The position numbers were made by a program, and so were the translations under genes. A stretch of DNA of 64,000 nt from Saturnia japonica (lineage: Eukaryota; Arthropoda; Insecta; Lepidoptera; Saturniidae). Below are positions 45,958-56,471 of this stretch, piece by piece; the first letter of the stretch is position 1, and each line of letters opens with the position of its first letter. Under the pieces are notes generated by a model. That model was given only the letters and a program-made list of their open reading frames with translations. It did not search any database and was not told where the DNA came from. The stretch covers positions 23,419,001-23,483,000 of the forward strand of contig CM065306.1 of assembly GCA_033032175.1 (NCBI GenBank), written 5' to 3'.

Positions 45958-47271
45958 TAAATTATATAGTACTAGCGACACGCTCCAGATTCACACGAGT
46001 GCAATTTACTACTTAATGATATGTTTATCTCAAACTGGTAATTTATCGGGAGCACAATAAAAGTCAACTATACGGAATGGCGTCTATTCACAGTGAGACA
46101 AAAATTACAAAACAGAAAAAAATCAGTGTCGTAATGTATAAAGTAGCCATCGATTTTTATATTTTTTGTTTAGAATGGAGGGATTTTGATATACTAAAAT
46201 TAAAAATCAAGTAGCAATAAACATTTAAATCATGGTTAGCCGAAGTGAAAAACTAATTTTAAAAAACTACCGCTATAACCTAAAAAATCATATTTTTCTA
46301 AACTTTCTTACCCAAAGTTAACGCACATAATTAATTTTAACGAATGCGCACAGATAAGAGAAACTCCCAAACGTATAATAAAAACATTTCCCATACCGGG
46401 CAAAGGTCAAAATAAATTGCAAGTTATATTGGATATCAGCCTTTCAAAATTAAAGGTCCCAATAATTTTTCGGGTCAGTGATATTTAAATGTAACTTTTT
46501 GTCAATTACTGCGTCCAGTGGGGCACAATGAGCAAATATGTATTTTATATCTTTTTTTATTATCTATACAAGATTTGATTGCTTTGTTTTTGATTTTATG
46601 TCAGTTCATTTTGGATCCCGAATTCATTGAGTTGGAAATGAAACTACGTTGCCCTTAAGAGTAAACAAGGTTGCAAGACATATGAAGAAGAGGTTTAAAA
46701 AAAATTATTGCTGTAACGCTCAGCCCGAATGAACGAATAGACCGCGAGAGAGACAGCTACAGCTCGGACTGTTTATACCTATGTAAAATAGACGAAATCA
46801 TAATTTCGTAGTCCCTTGTTACCTCCTTAAAAACAGGACCAAATTTTTTTAAGAATAATATAATATCTTGTAACTTTTTTTTCCGCCAAATTTGTAGACT
46901 GGTTAGCTGATAACTGCGGTATTGCCAGGCAAGTTTAGTATTTTTATGTAGTTTAATTCTTAGTTCTTAAAATAATTAATTTAATAGATCATATAGTATA
47001 AAATATTGACTGTAGTTATCCATGGAAGAAATAAGGTAATATGTTTATTTTTATTTCTTTGATAATGGGCTTTGTCGCATTGCGACTATGACGCGGACCC
47101 CCGTAAAGACCTCACAAAACATTATACAATTTTTTACTAAATTTGAAACACAACTATTAATTCTTATGAGCTAATTTGCGATTCTTTATAATATTTTGTA
47201 ATCTGAGACAGGGGGTTTGGACACCATCGAATTAAAAATACCTACCTCCATGGATCGCGTCATCAAGTAAA
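45958..47271. other. AT-rich, no gene recognised
   Basis: No frame above background. 46700-46790 is a little less AT-rich. No repeat partner found in this window. Confidence 0.5.
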
Positions 47272-47628
47272 CTAGCGATCGCCCTAAGGTCGATATTCGA
47301 CCAGCGGCTTTTTGATCATAGACTATTTTCTTTTTGACATTTGCATTATGAACCTAAACAATGAGTATTATATCACTTGCTGTCACTTTTCATTGAACAA
47401 CAATCTCAATATTTTGGGGGGTCTAAGTTCAATGGCACCCGTAGAGTTAGGATTCGCAGTATTAATTATTTAATTTGATATTTTAGTAACAGATATTATA
47501 GATAAATTTTAGCTTTCTACACTCCTTCTGCTTATAAACTTTAACCATGCCAAATCCCACAGTCTTCCGTGCACGCAATACGCTTAAAAAGGTACTGAAA
47601 GCTTTTGCTTCACGTATTAATATATAGA
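47272..47628 (-). mobile_element. non-autonomous Helitron-like element (family A), copy 7, complete
   Basis: On the minus strand: A, then TCTATATATTAATACGTGAAG, to GCGATCGCTAG (47275-47272), then T. Hairpin GGTCGAATATCGACC near the end. 357 bp. Best preserved member together with copy 6. Confidence 0.87.
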
Positions 47629-47819
47629 TTCCTTCAAATTTTCATACTTGGGAATATATTCGTATGGACTAAAAGCCGGCTCGCACTTCCGCTTAAATAG
47701 GAGTATAAGAGCCAAAGCAGAGTATACCTAGTACCTTTTTCGGATACTTTTTCAATAACCTACACCTGATAGGACACAACAATTTTATCGTGGCCAACCG
47801 GACGCAAGAAGTGTAGAAC

Positions 47820-48100
47820 CCCGTCACAGTGGCACGTTTGGGGAGTATCAGGCGGTGTATTATACAGTACCTAATCAAGTTGGGTGGTAAGAGTCTGTAC
47901 TCGACCAGGTCGCGACCACCATGCATATGTTCGAAAACCGTTCACAGTGTTCTTCATATAGTTCTTTTGGTATGTCCACCTGATGAGAGGCTCGCTGGCA
48001 GGCATGATAGCGCCCGCCAACTGGCGATGAATTGTTGATTTCTTGATGATCACCATTCTTTTTGGATTCTACTGTGCTACCCATCAGATACAACGCCATC
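47820..48100 (+). repeat. dispersed repeat (family H), longest copy
   Basis: Contains 'gccaactggcgatgaattgttgatttcttgatgatcacc', near-identical in wording to 9620-9660 ('gacgactggcgatggattgttgatttctaaacgatcgcc'), then 'attctttttggattctactgtgctaccca' as at 6035-6055. Overlapping short open frames on both strands have no recognisable domain. Confidence 0.45.
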
Positions 48101-48289
48101 TCTCTGTCGTACCTACTATAAATAAAAGTAAGTAATAAAAAAAAGACAAAGCAGTCATGAGGACTGTCGATTCCCTATACAAATTTTCCTATAAAATTTT
48201 TCACTTAAAAAAAAAACTAAAAGACATGCTATTATCACGCACTATAAATTATAAAATATCCCCTTGGTCCAAACCCGACCCTCGTTACC

Positions 48290-48410
48290 ATAGTAACCAA
48301 GCTTTTAAACAAAATACCATCGCTATTACACATTATAGTTTCAAAGAAAACAAATTTAGAATAAAAAACAAAAACCACTACATGACAGTTTGAGATCCCG
48401 GCAAACAAAA
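48290..48410 (-). mobile_element. SINE-like element (family N), head-only copy 4
   Basis: Plus-strand 'aaaaaacaaaaaccactacatgacagtttgagatcccggcaaac' is the reverse of the family N head (GTTTGCCGGGATCTCAAAC...GTAGTGGTTTTTG). The remainder is diverged or missing. It diverges from copies 3 and 6 in ways suggesting a subfamily. Confidence 0.5.
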
Positions 48411-48429
48411 AAAGATATCTATGTCGTGT

Positions 48430-48600
48430 TTAAATTTATTGGATCAAAATCAAAATAATCCTTTATTCAATTTAGTCCCTGTGAAGGTACTTATGAACGT
48501 CAAAACACTACTGCCGGTTCGGAGAACGTCCCATAATACATCGAGAAGAACCGGTAAGAAACTCGATCGGGTTTATCTTTTTTCTGTCAACTGATTCATC
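48430..48600 (-). repeat. dispersed repeat (family T), copy 1
   Basis: 'tcaaaataatcctttattcaa' followed by 'gaacgtcaaaacactactgccggttcgg' and 'gagaagaaccggtaagaaactcg' is the wording of a very widespread lepidopteran repeat tail. A diverged second copy is at 52205-52345. Orientation is taken from the T-rich start (reverse tail). Confidence 0.55.
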
Positions 48601-48639
48601 TCTATAATTATCCAATTATAGTCCTAGGTCGTGATCATA

Positions 48640-48895
48640 CAAAAACTTGTATTTTGCGTGCAGCCCTGTACATGTGATAGAGATGAGACTTCTTAGAAAG
48701 GGAGAAGCGTATAGCCTAAACCAGCCTAAACTGTGTATTACACTTACAATGTATAGCTCTTTTTTCCTTCTCTCTTCGTTGTATCTCTCTTCTCTTTCAT
48801 GTAATGAAATTTGTCTGAACGTGACGCGTCCTTGAAATATTACTCTCAATTCTCGTCCAAATTATCTATTCACTACTTAAGAAGTTTTACTTTAA
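48640..48895 (+). repeat. dispersed repeat (family Q), copy 2
   Basis: See 27195-27375. Shares 'gagacttcttagaaaggg', 'ttccttctctcttcgttgtatctctcttctctttcatgtaatg', 'cgtgacgcgtccttgaaat', 'attctcgtccaaatta'. Short open frames on both strands are chance. Confidence 0.6.
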
Positions 48896-49890
48896 AAATA
48901 TATATAATATATACATAGGTAGATTATTTTAAAAGATGATGAGTAGAAACGAGAATCACGTAATTAGCTATATAAATTGAACGTTCAAATAACTACTAAC
49001 AGTTTAAGAACGGATACAGGAATGAATTATTATGAACGTCAATAAATAACTATAAACCTCTCAAACGACAAACGTCAACTAGAGCCATCTAGTTAATTAT
49101 ACATGAAAATCATTATAATTGCTTTGGTATAACATTTTAGTTTTGAAATTATGGTTGTATTTTCGAGTTGGAATGGTACAGAGTTTGTTATCATTGAATT
49201 TATGGTAGGGTTTTGAGGTTAGATAAACAATAAAACGTTGACTTTTGTTTATCGTAATTTGTTGTTTGTTTGTTTATTTGCCCATTCGACTATTATCATA
49301 AGACCTTCATTGGTATGAATACAATAAAGAAACATTTTTTTAATGTATCTATGTACTTAAAGTTACAGTTACTTTGGCTGCATGACCAAAACCAATGAAA
49401 ATTACGAACTATAGACAATTGGTCCATAATTATAATTGGACACGGGATATGGGTTACCATTTTGTCCTATTTTAAATTGAATTGTAGTAAATATTTAATT
49501 AATTAACGTACATACTTTACTTACATACGTTTTGCAAGTTGTACACAAAAACTTGTCAACACTTAAACATTTTACTTTTTGTAACCTTAAGGAGAAAAGG
49601 CAAATAATTTAATCTCCCTTCCATTTAACTTAGATACCGAAATCATACTTTGCAAAGTTTTTTTTTTCGATCACTGAGTACTGCGACACTATTTTTTTTA
49701 AATAAGTTGCAAAACTTGACCTTCATTTTAAAAATTATATTTTTAAGAGTTTTTTATTTATTAAATTGAATTAAAAGATAATTAAAATCTCGTTCTTTCT
49801 CGTGGCTATACGATAAGTGCTAAAGAAAAATGGTGCGAGACACTATTAATAATAACATGCCCGTATCGCGAAGGCGCCCACGTGCGCATG
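48896..49890. other. AT-rich, no gene recognised
   Basis: No frame or repeat that I can support. Confidence 0.5.
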
Positions 49891-50164
49891 TTTACCCGCG
49901 ACATCAATGAAGTTTTATAAATAGACGCGTTATACTCTCTTTAAAAACAATTTGAACATGGTACAAATTTTTTTATCAGCAAGTTGAAACAAAAGAGATA
50001 GGAAATCACAGCGTAAGGCGGGAACTCTGTTGTCAAAAAAGGACACAAGTTTCTTCTCGCTCACGCCGGTATCAAGTCGAAAGTGAACTGAAGGCAATTT
50101 ATTGCCCACCATTCACGATTGCATGTAAAGAGCGTCAGTGCCCGTATCTACTTATAAAATATCA
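49891..50164 (+). repeat. dispersed repeat (family P), copy 2
   Basis: Matches 38790-39050: 'aatagacgcgttatactc', 'aagttgaaacaaaagagata', 'ggaaatcacagcgtaagg', 'aactctgttgtcaaaaaagga', 'cacgccggtatcaagtcgaaag', 'accattcacgattgcatg'. Same orientation, roughly 80% identical by eye in the middle. Confidence 0.7.
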
Positions 50165-50339
50165 TTGCGCGGCATAAGGTTTTCGTTCTGATCCTATATA
50201 TTTATTGCCTACTTTGGGAATGGGTGTATGAATATTTTGAGGCCCTATAGTAAACCCAACCTCATCATTATGTTACACTCTATAAAATAACAAATTAGGA
50301 CAAGAGCGAAAGAAGAATTGTAGAGCGCATTTATGACAG

Positions 50340-50720
50340 ACTAAATCGCGTTGATCATACATATAGAGAGGCACTTGGCAAAGTGATGTGTCTCGGTGGT
50401 CTCGTTTGATTGTAAAACAAGTATAATTTATGTACATCGAGATTTCGATTTTGAAGACCGAACGAAGTCATTTTTTCCAAACCATTTTCCACATAACAAT
50501 AAACCGTCGATGTTCTGCGTAAAACGAAACGTAAACACCAAACGAACTGCCAGTCGTGTTCCAGAACGTTCCATTTTAATAATGTTTACCGAAAGCGAAG
50601 AAGGGAACAACTAAAAAGCGGGTTATGCGCAGAAAAACGAGAACATCGAAAAATGGAACAATCTGCGTTTGAATTTAGAACGGGCTAGATTCGTTCCGAG
50701 CGTTCGTCGAGCCGTACGGT
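50340..50720 (+). other. CpG-richer segment with a possible splice donor
   Basis: 50420-50720 has many CG dinucleotides for this window and ends ...gagccgtacG|GTGAGT (donor GT at 50719-50720), followed by AT-rich sequence. It could be an untranslated first exon or an abandoned promoter. No long frame crosses it; the 72-codon frame 50396-50614 has no recognisable domain. This is speculative. Confidence 0.2.
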
Positions 50721-50994
50721 GAGTACCTACTACGGTTCGTTAACGTTTTTAATTTATTTTTAATTTAGTCACCGTCGAGTCGCGTCGTCTCTTGTTACGC
50801 TTTTCAAGAAACGCTATTTTTTCAGTCATACTCCTTGGGTTTCTATAAAGTATTCTTTATTTATAATAAACTTAATTTTATAATTAAAACAATTAATAGC
50901 TCTCATAAAGTTAACGCAAACTTAAATTGATATTATGGTTCAATGTCTTTAGAAAGTTCCAGTCTATGAGCGTTAATAAGTTTTCTTTTTAATT

Positions 50995-51127
50995 ATAGTG
51001 TTTAAAGGTTAAAGTGCAGCCGCCGAAACACACCTAAATATTGTGTTTGGTGACAAATTTTACACTAGAGTGTGGTAGATAGTCAGATGGGCATTATAAA
51101 ACCCTACCGCCATGCTATGATTTGCAC
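50995..51127 (-). repeat. tRNA-derived SINE (family S2), truncated copy
   Basis: 'gtgcagccgccgaaacacacctaaatattgtgtttggtgacaaattt' and 'agtgtggtagatagtcagatgggcattataaaaccctaccgccatgctatgattt' are the reverse of the S2 body. The tRNA head is replaced by family N sequence from 51128. Confidence 0.65.
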
Positions 51128-51275
51128 TTTGAGATGTCACAAAAACTCCGTAGATAGTTCTAACAAGAGAGCCACCATCATGATTCAGCTCACTTTTTAA
51201 ATTAGAAAAAAATGACTAAGGCTCAAACAACATTTACACTGAAAAGAAAAACAAGAAGAAGAAGGAGAAAACCGA
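51128..51275 (+). mobile_element. SINE-like element (family N), 5'-truncated copy 5
   Basis: 'tgagatgtcacaaaaactccgtagatagttctaacaagagagccaccatc' parallels 52693-52732 of the full copy, and the end 'aagaaaaacaagaagaagaagg' is the GAA tail. Joined directly to the cut S2 SINE, so one element interrupts the other. Confidence 0.6.
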
Positions 51276-52204
51276 GGACATGGCTTCGGCCTTTATATAA
51301 ATGACACCTAAACATGAATTATAAATACATCTGACTTGACTGCATGGTCGTAGATACCTTTGCCTTTTCCTTTCACGAAGAAAAGGAAAAATTATACCAA
51401 AAAAAGGTCATTGGATTGCCGAAGAGGTTGGCTTACAAAATGATATCACTTATCTATTTAAATACTCACTTACTACACAGCGTGATTCATGGAAACCAGA
51501 TTTCAAAAGTATGCAATTTTGTTTCACGTTATTTTTATAGGACACCTTTATGATATAAGTGTAGTTTAAATTAAAAAAAAAAACACACTAGGGAATCAAA
51601 CAACTTATAAGATCTCCGATGCGTTCATTGACTGGGCAGGCCTTGAATAGGCCCTCTCGTCCGCTCGGTTTGACGTCAAAGCTCTCGATTGCCATAGCAA
51701 CGCAAGTGTTGCTTGATCACCCATGCGTGGCAAAATACCGCCTCAGATGCTTTGAGGTATTACGTACTACTAACTAGAGACGACAACTCAACCACATTGT
51801 TTGAAACACGCGTTCGAGTGCATACACTCGCACTCGCAGTATGTGCTGGTCACTTGTTGCGATAACACGTTTGAGTGCTAAATTTAAATTTATAAAATAA
51901 TATGCATTCATTCCCACTGAGAAACTCTTTAAACAACTTCAGAATGGCATTTCATCAGTAAGTCCAATGTATAAATAAACAGGTGCCCCCGCGGCCCCAA
52001 GGCATCAAATGGAGCACAATTTTTGTTCGTAATAATAGCTACTCTAGTACGTAGTACATTATACCTCAATGTTCAGGTGAGGAGATTATTCCCTTAGATG
52101 ATGTGTACTAAGACTTATCTGGAAAAGAATCAGATATTGGTGAAGAATCTGGAAGAAGCAATGTAGGCTCAATATCAAAAGCTTCTGATGTCTTGTCAAA
52201 GTGT
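51276..52204. other. no gene recognised; possible decayed coding scrap near 52020-52200
   Basis: 51620-51860 is CpG-containing with no frame. 52035-52200 in one plus frame reads an acidic, Ser-rich stretch (GEEIIPLDDVY, stop, DLSGKESDIGEESGRS) broken by stops. It resembles low-complexity acidic N-termini such as those of piggyBac transposases but cannot be assigned. Confidence 0.3.
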
Positions 52205-52345
52205 TCTAAATCGTACAAAATCAAAGTCAAGTGAAATATATTTTACTGAATTTAGCCGCCGAGAAGACACATAACGAATGTCAAAGCTGCTACCGATTCG
52301 GAAATATACCCAATCATCGAGAACAGTCGATAAAATCGATATGAT
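52205..52345 (-). repeat. dispersed repeat (family T), copy 2
   Basis: 'caaaatcaaagtcaa...gaatgtcaaagctgctaccgattcgg...catcgagaacagtcg' parallels 48430-48600. Diverged. Confidence 0.5.
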
Positions 52346-52513
52346 TTGTTCGTTGAATTTATTTGTTTTTTTTTTTATCAATATAAATAGGTCGGGGAAA
52401 AAGTTTCTTCGCATAAAGTAGGTATAAACTTGTTATAAAATTTCTTTGGCTGTACTATTGGATCTGGCTAATTGGTAACATTGAAAAGGTTACATTAATA
52501 ATAAAATAAAAAA

Positions 52514-52846
52514 GGGAGTTTTTGGCGGGATCTTGAAGTGACATGTTGTGGTTTTTATTTTTAATTCAATAACTTAGGTTTTTGACCCTATATTATATAA
52601 TATTGGTGGCGTTTTACGTTATATAGTTTGGTTTTTGTGCATAAGTGAAGTGGATTATAAATATAAGCTGAAAGCATTCTTTCTGAGGTCCCACAAGATC
52701 TTCCTAGAAAGTTCTAACATGGGAGCCACCATCTTGTTAGGATACTAAATCGTCATAACACTTGACAATATAATTCACTTTATAATGGCAGTTAATGGTC
52801 TTCATTAAAAAGGACCGGTTGCCAATTTAGGAAGAAGAAAAAGAAG
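52514..52846 (+). mobile_element. SINE-like element with GAA tail (family N), copy 6, complete
   Basis: AAAATAAAAAA flanks it at 52503-52513 and 52847-52857 (11-bp target duplication). Starts GGGAGTTTTTGGCGGGATC, ends GGAAGAAGAAAAAGAAG; 333 bp. Inserted in the leader of the mariner element, so it is younger than that element. No open frame; no box A/B recognised. Confidence 0.85.
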
Positions 52847-52861
52847 AAAATAAAAAAAATT

Positions 52862-53149
52862 GTTTCCCCGCTATTTTTCATTTGTTTTTCTTTCTGTAAA
52901 AATGACTGAGTCTAATGAAGAAGTTCGATTCATTTTTAAAACATTATTACAAAAAAGGCAAAAATGCAACTCAAGCAGCGAAAAAAAATTTGTGATGTTT
53001 ATGGAGTTTCCCCGCTATTTTTCATTTGTTTTTCTTTCTGTAAAAATGACTGAGTCTAATGAAGAAGTTCGATTCATTTTTAAAACATTATTACAAAAAA
53101 GGCAATAATGCAACTCAAGCAGCGAAAAAAAATTTGTGATGTTTATGGA
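52862..53149 (+). repeat. 144-bp tandem duplication in the mariner start region
   Basis: 52862-53005 and 53006-53149 are identical except for one base (caaaaatg versus caataatg near 52964 and 53108). The unit is 48 codons, so an open frame runs through both copies and repeats F-PRYFSFVFLSVKMTESN. It covers the leader, start codon and first helix of the transposase. Confidence 0.95.
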
Positions 53150-53499
53150 CCTAAGCCAGTGTCAGTAAGAGTAGCATAAAGTTGGTTCAAACACTTTTAG
53201 TCTGGAAATTTTGATGTTAAAAATTGCACCTTACTCTGATCGCCCGGTTATGAATAAAATTAACACCATTTTTGAAAAAGTGAAGCAAGATCGGCATATC
53301 AGTAGTTACGATGAAGCTGAAGAACTGAAAATTGACCAAAAAACAGTTTTAACCCATTTGAAGAAAGCTATAGCCAGCTTGTTAAGATGTGGTTTAATAA
53401 GATTTGTTTATTTTAAGATAATTATTAATAAGATTATTAGTAGACTAGACTAGAAAAAGAATATTTCATTTTACACCCACCCTCCCATATATATTACAT

Positions 53500-53700
53500 A
53501 AAACTCTATACGAAAATGCGAAGAGACGAGGAATATGTACTTAGTGAAGGAAGCATTGCAACTATCTGAACACAAGAGAGATAGGAGACGACTTCCCGCT
53601 ACGTGGTGGAGACTAGCATGTCGACCCGACAACACAGGACCTATTGTGTCCTGGCATCAGAAAATTAAGAGATCTGCCACCTAAATTAGGATAGAGATTA
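53500..53700 (+). pseudogene. possible RTE-type LINE C-terminus scrap
   Basis: In shifting frames: MRRDEEYV-like (53514-53540), K-EALQLSEHKREIG (53545-53590) and RLPATWWRLACR-like (53595-53630), reminiscent of the RRDEEYV...GRPxxTW end of RTE proteins. Frame changes are needed between each piece. Confidence 0.35.
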
Positions 53701-54205
53701 GAAGCAGAAGGTATGAAACTTCATACAGTACTTAACATTTATTTTTATGTCCTCGGAAGCACCACCACCAAACCTATTTCTGCCGTAAAGCTACTGTTCA
53801 GGTATAGAGAGGGTAGTTGACAACACGAGGCGATCTAACTCAGTTCTCAGCAGTTGAGACCTATAAAAAATTCCTAGTCTGTTTACTTCATCATTTTATT
53901 GAGAACCTTCATTAGTAGCTCACTGAAAACGAATCATCTAGTCGTATAAGAAAGTTAGCAAACTAATCAAATAAAGCTGAAACATTTCAAACTGGATACA
54001 TATCCTGAAACTACAACGTAGTCGTGCCCATTCGATTTGAAATCAAAGTGCTAACTGTCTATTGCGAACGGAATAGTTTAGAATCATTGGAGCATTGCTA
54101 ACGCCGCGCCGCGCTCCAAGTCACACGGCCTTTGTACATTGTTTTATTGCAAATAAGTGTATCATCGATACGCTTGCAAACTATGCTGTGTAAAAATCCT
54201 TCTGC
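53701..54205. other. no gene recognised
   Basis: Left flank of the piggyBac element. 54095-54130 is a short GC-rich patch (gctaacgccgcgccgcgctcc). Nothing else supported. Confidence 0.45.
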
Positions 54206-54209
54206 TTAA

Positions 54210-54223
54210 CACGTTGCCTGTCC
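54210..54223 (+). repeat. piggyBac left terminal inverted repeat
   Basis: CACGTTGCCTGTCC directly inside TTAA; exact complement of 56745-56758. Confidence 0.95.
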
Positions 54224-54349
54224 AGAGTTTTTTAGTTAAGTAGCCGTGACATCCATTTTTTTTTTCGCCCAAACTCTTTAATTTTATGTACTAATGAAGA
54301 ACATTTAAGTGAGTTTCAAATAAACTTCACAAAAATACTGTATTTCAGC

Positions 54350-54451
54350 GTGCATTAGTTTTAATGCACGGACGTGGCAGCTAGAATGCCGTGCATTACT
54401 TATAATGCACAGACGTAGTAGCAAGATCATAGTGGATTACAAATAATGCAC
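54350..54451 (+). repeat. left subterminal palindromes (three)
   Basis: GTGCATTAGTTTTAATGCAC (54350-54369), GTGCATTACTTATAATGCAC (54391-54410) and GTGGATTACAAATAATGCAC (54432-54451). Each has 8-bp arms and a 4-base centre, and each is followed by GGACGT or AGACGT. Spacing is about 41 bp start to start (54350, 54391, 54432), close to four helical turns. Likely transposase-binding sites. Confidence 0.8.
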
Positions 54452-54648
54452 GGACGTTACACATAAATTTTCTTAAATCCATAGACAAAATAAACACATT
54501 TTTGTTCAAAAAAATGTGTTTTTTGTTTCTATGGATATTTTATCGATGGATATTGTGATTTCTATATTGTCATTGTCAAGTCATAGATGTCATTTTTGCT
54601 GGTAAGACGCCGGTAACCTAACATTTTTTCGTTGGTTGTTATTGTGGA

Positions 54649-56471
54649 GTGAAAATGCCTCTAAAACCTTTAACTGACGAACAAATGCGACGTATTTTAG
54701 AAGATAGTGATGGCAAAGACGAATTCGCACACCAATTAGAAGATTTGGACATAGAAGAAGTCTCACAAGATGAAGACGATTTGCAATCAGGTATATATGT
54801 AAATGATGCACCTTTGCTTTCGGTGGAGGAGGATATGATTAGTATTCAACAATTTATTGAGAGTACTTCTGATAATGTCGAGCTTGAATCCATTGCTGCT
54901 AGGCCATTTTCTCAGCCGGAGGAAGTAAATGATAGTATTTCTGGTATGCCTGCTGCTGATGCCTGTGTCTCCTGATCCACCTATCCCCCAGCTTGGTATC
55001 GAATGGCAAAGTGAAATACGGAATTTGCCACGGCAAGTTTTTACTGGTTATAATGAAGGTAAACGCCACGAACGCTTATTTTCTGAGCATTCAGATTTAT
55101 GGACGATTTTCAGCTACATTTTCGATGACGACATCATTGAATTTATGGTAGTCGAAACCAATAGATACGCTGCACAAACCAGGACGAATGATTTGAGCCC
55201 CAACAGTCGCATAAGGAGATGGAAACCAATAACAGGACATGAAATGAGAAAGTTTTTAGGTGTTTATTTACTGACAGGACTCATCAGTTTTCCAATGCTT
55301 GAAAATTACTGGAAGAAGGACAAACTATACTACCACCCTCTCCTTCACGAGATAAATATGTCCTATAATAAATTCGCGCTAATACTGAAGTGCTGGCACT
55401 TTGTTGATAACGAAGCACCACGTACTGAAGGTGATCGTTTATATAAAATACAGCCACTCATCGACAAACTAACAAAAAACTGGCGAAAAATATTTACCCC
55501 CGGAGAGTGTATAGTAGTCGACGAGTCAATGGTTGGTTTTAGGGGAAGACTCTATTTTTGTACCTACAATCCACAAAAATCTCATAAGTATGGTATAAAA
55601 ATCTATAAACTATGTACTGACAGTGGTTATACTTGGAGCTACCGCGTTTATTCTGGTCAAGACAACCAAATAGCTGGATTAGATAAGCCGGGATCAGTTG
55701 TCGTTAGTTTGTGCCAAGAATTACTGAGAGAAGGAAGAATTATGATAACGGACAACTACTACACTAGTATACCCTTAGCAAGGTACCTGAAAGGACAAGC
55801 TACTGATTTATGTGGAACAGTACGCAAAAACCGACGAGAACTGCCCCGAGAAGTGGTTCAGCAACGCTTGGAAAGGGGGCATATATCTGTACAGCAGCAG
55901 AATAATTTTGCAACCATCCTAAAATGGCATGATAAAAAGGATGTGCTCATGTTGTCGACGTGTCACGACCATGAAATGCGAATATCAGGAGGTTTTCGAA
56001 GAGTTTTAAAGCCTGCAATGGTGTTGACGTACAATGAAGGGAAGAAAGGCATAGACTTGGCAGATCAGTTAGCAAGCTACAATTCACCGGCGAGGAAAAC
56101 CTCTGTTTGGTATAAGAAGGTTGCTGCGGACCTTGTTTCCATAAGTGTAGTGAATGCCATACTTATTTATAATGAGTTACACCCACAGTCAAAATTGAAG
56201 GTTCTAGATGGCCATCAAGTCATTGTAAAAAAATTACTGATGATAGAAAATGAGAACCCTTCAAGTTCTAGTTCTGCGAGTTCTTTACGTAATTAATACC
56301 CGTCACAAGTTTACGAAAATACCCAAGAAAGGTAATGGGAAAATTTGGCAAAAACGTTGTGCCAGTTGCTATAAGAAGCTAAAAGAATCAGGATTCACAA
56401 CCACTGAAGCAAGGAAGAAGACTCCACAAGTAACAACCGAGTGCATTTTATACAAAAACCATTTTGCTTAA
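54649..56471 (+). pseudogene. piggyBac-family transposase, two frameshifts
   Basis: Would catalyse cut-and-paste transposition into TTAA. Segment 1 (54649-54975) encodes an acidic N-terminus starting MPLKPLTDEQMRR. A frameshift near 54950-54972 moves to segment 2 (to 56296), the catalytic core. Counting from the internal Met at 54929, the conserved acidic residues are D198 (VVDESMVGFRGR), D275 (MITDNYYTS) and D376/D379 (GIDLADQ), the DDD triad of the family plus a fourth conserved Asp. A second frameshift near 56255-56295 leads to segment 3 (to 56471), the Cys-rich C-terminal domain with KRCASCYKKLKESG and a later TTEC...NHF; this domain looks shortened against the family (fewer Cys/His than a full zinc-binding domain). 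All catalytic residues survive, but no single frame gives the full protein, so it is probably inactive. Confidence 0.93.

Larger units (their letters stand above)
52391..53395 (+). pseudogene. mariner transposon remnant with broken transposase
   Basis: Left end TAGGTCGGGGAAAAAGTTTCTTCGCAT (52391 onward) is a mariner-type terminal repeat. The N-terminal transposase (DNA-binding, paired-type helix-turn-helix) is recognisable: MTESNEEVRFIFK, then in a shifted frame GKNATQAAKKICDVYG, and further on SDRPV...VKQDRHISSYDEAEELKIDQKTVLTHLKKA (53230-53378). The DD(34)D catalytic domain and the right terminus are missing. The frame is broken by an indel in the A-run near 52960-52990, by a 144-bp tandem duplication of the start region, and by stops. 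An unrelated family N element sits between the terminal repeat and the start codon. Long dead. Confidence 0.87.

Noticed and set aside
45767..46060. 97-codon frame
   Set aside because: It starts inside Helitron copy B5 and has no domain; chance reading.
47829..48099. Overlapping open frames on both strands
   Set aside because: They lie in a diverged dispersed repeat (family H) and have no recognisable domain.
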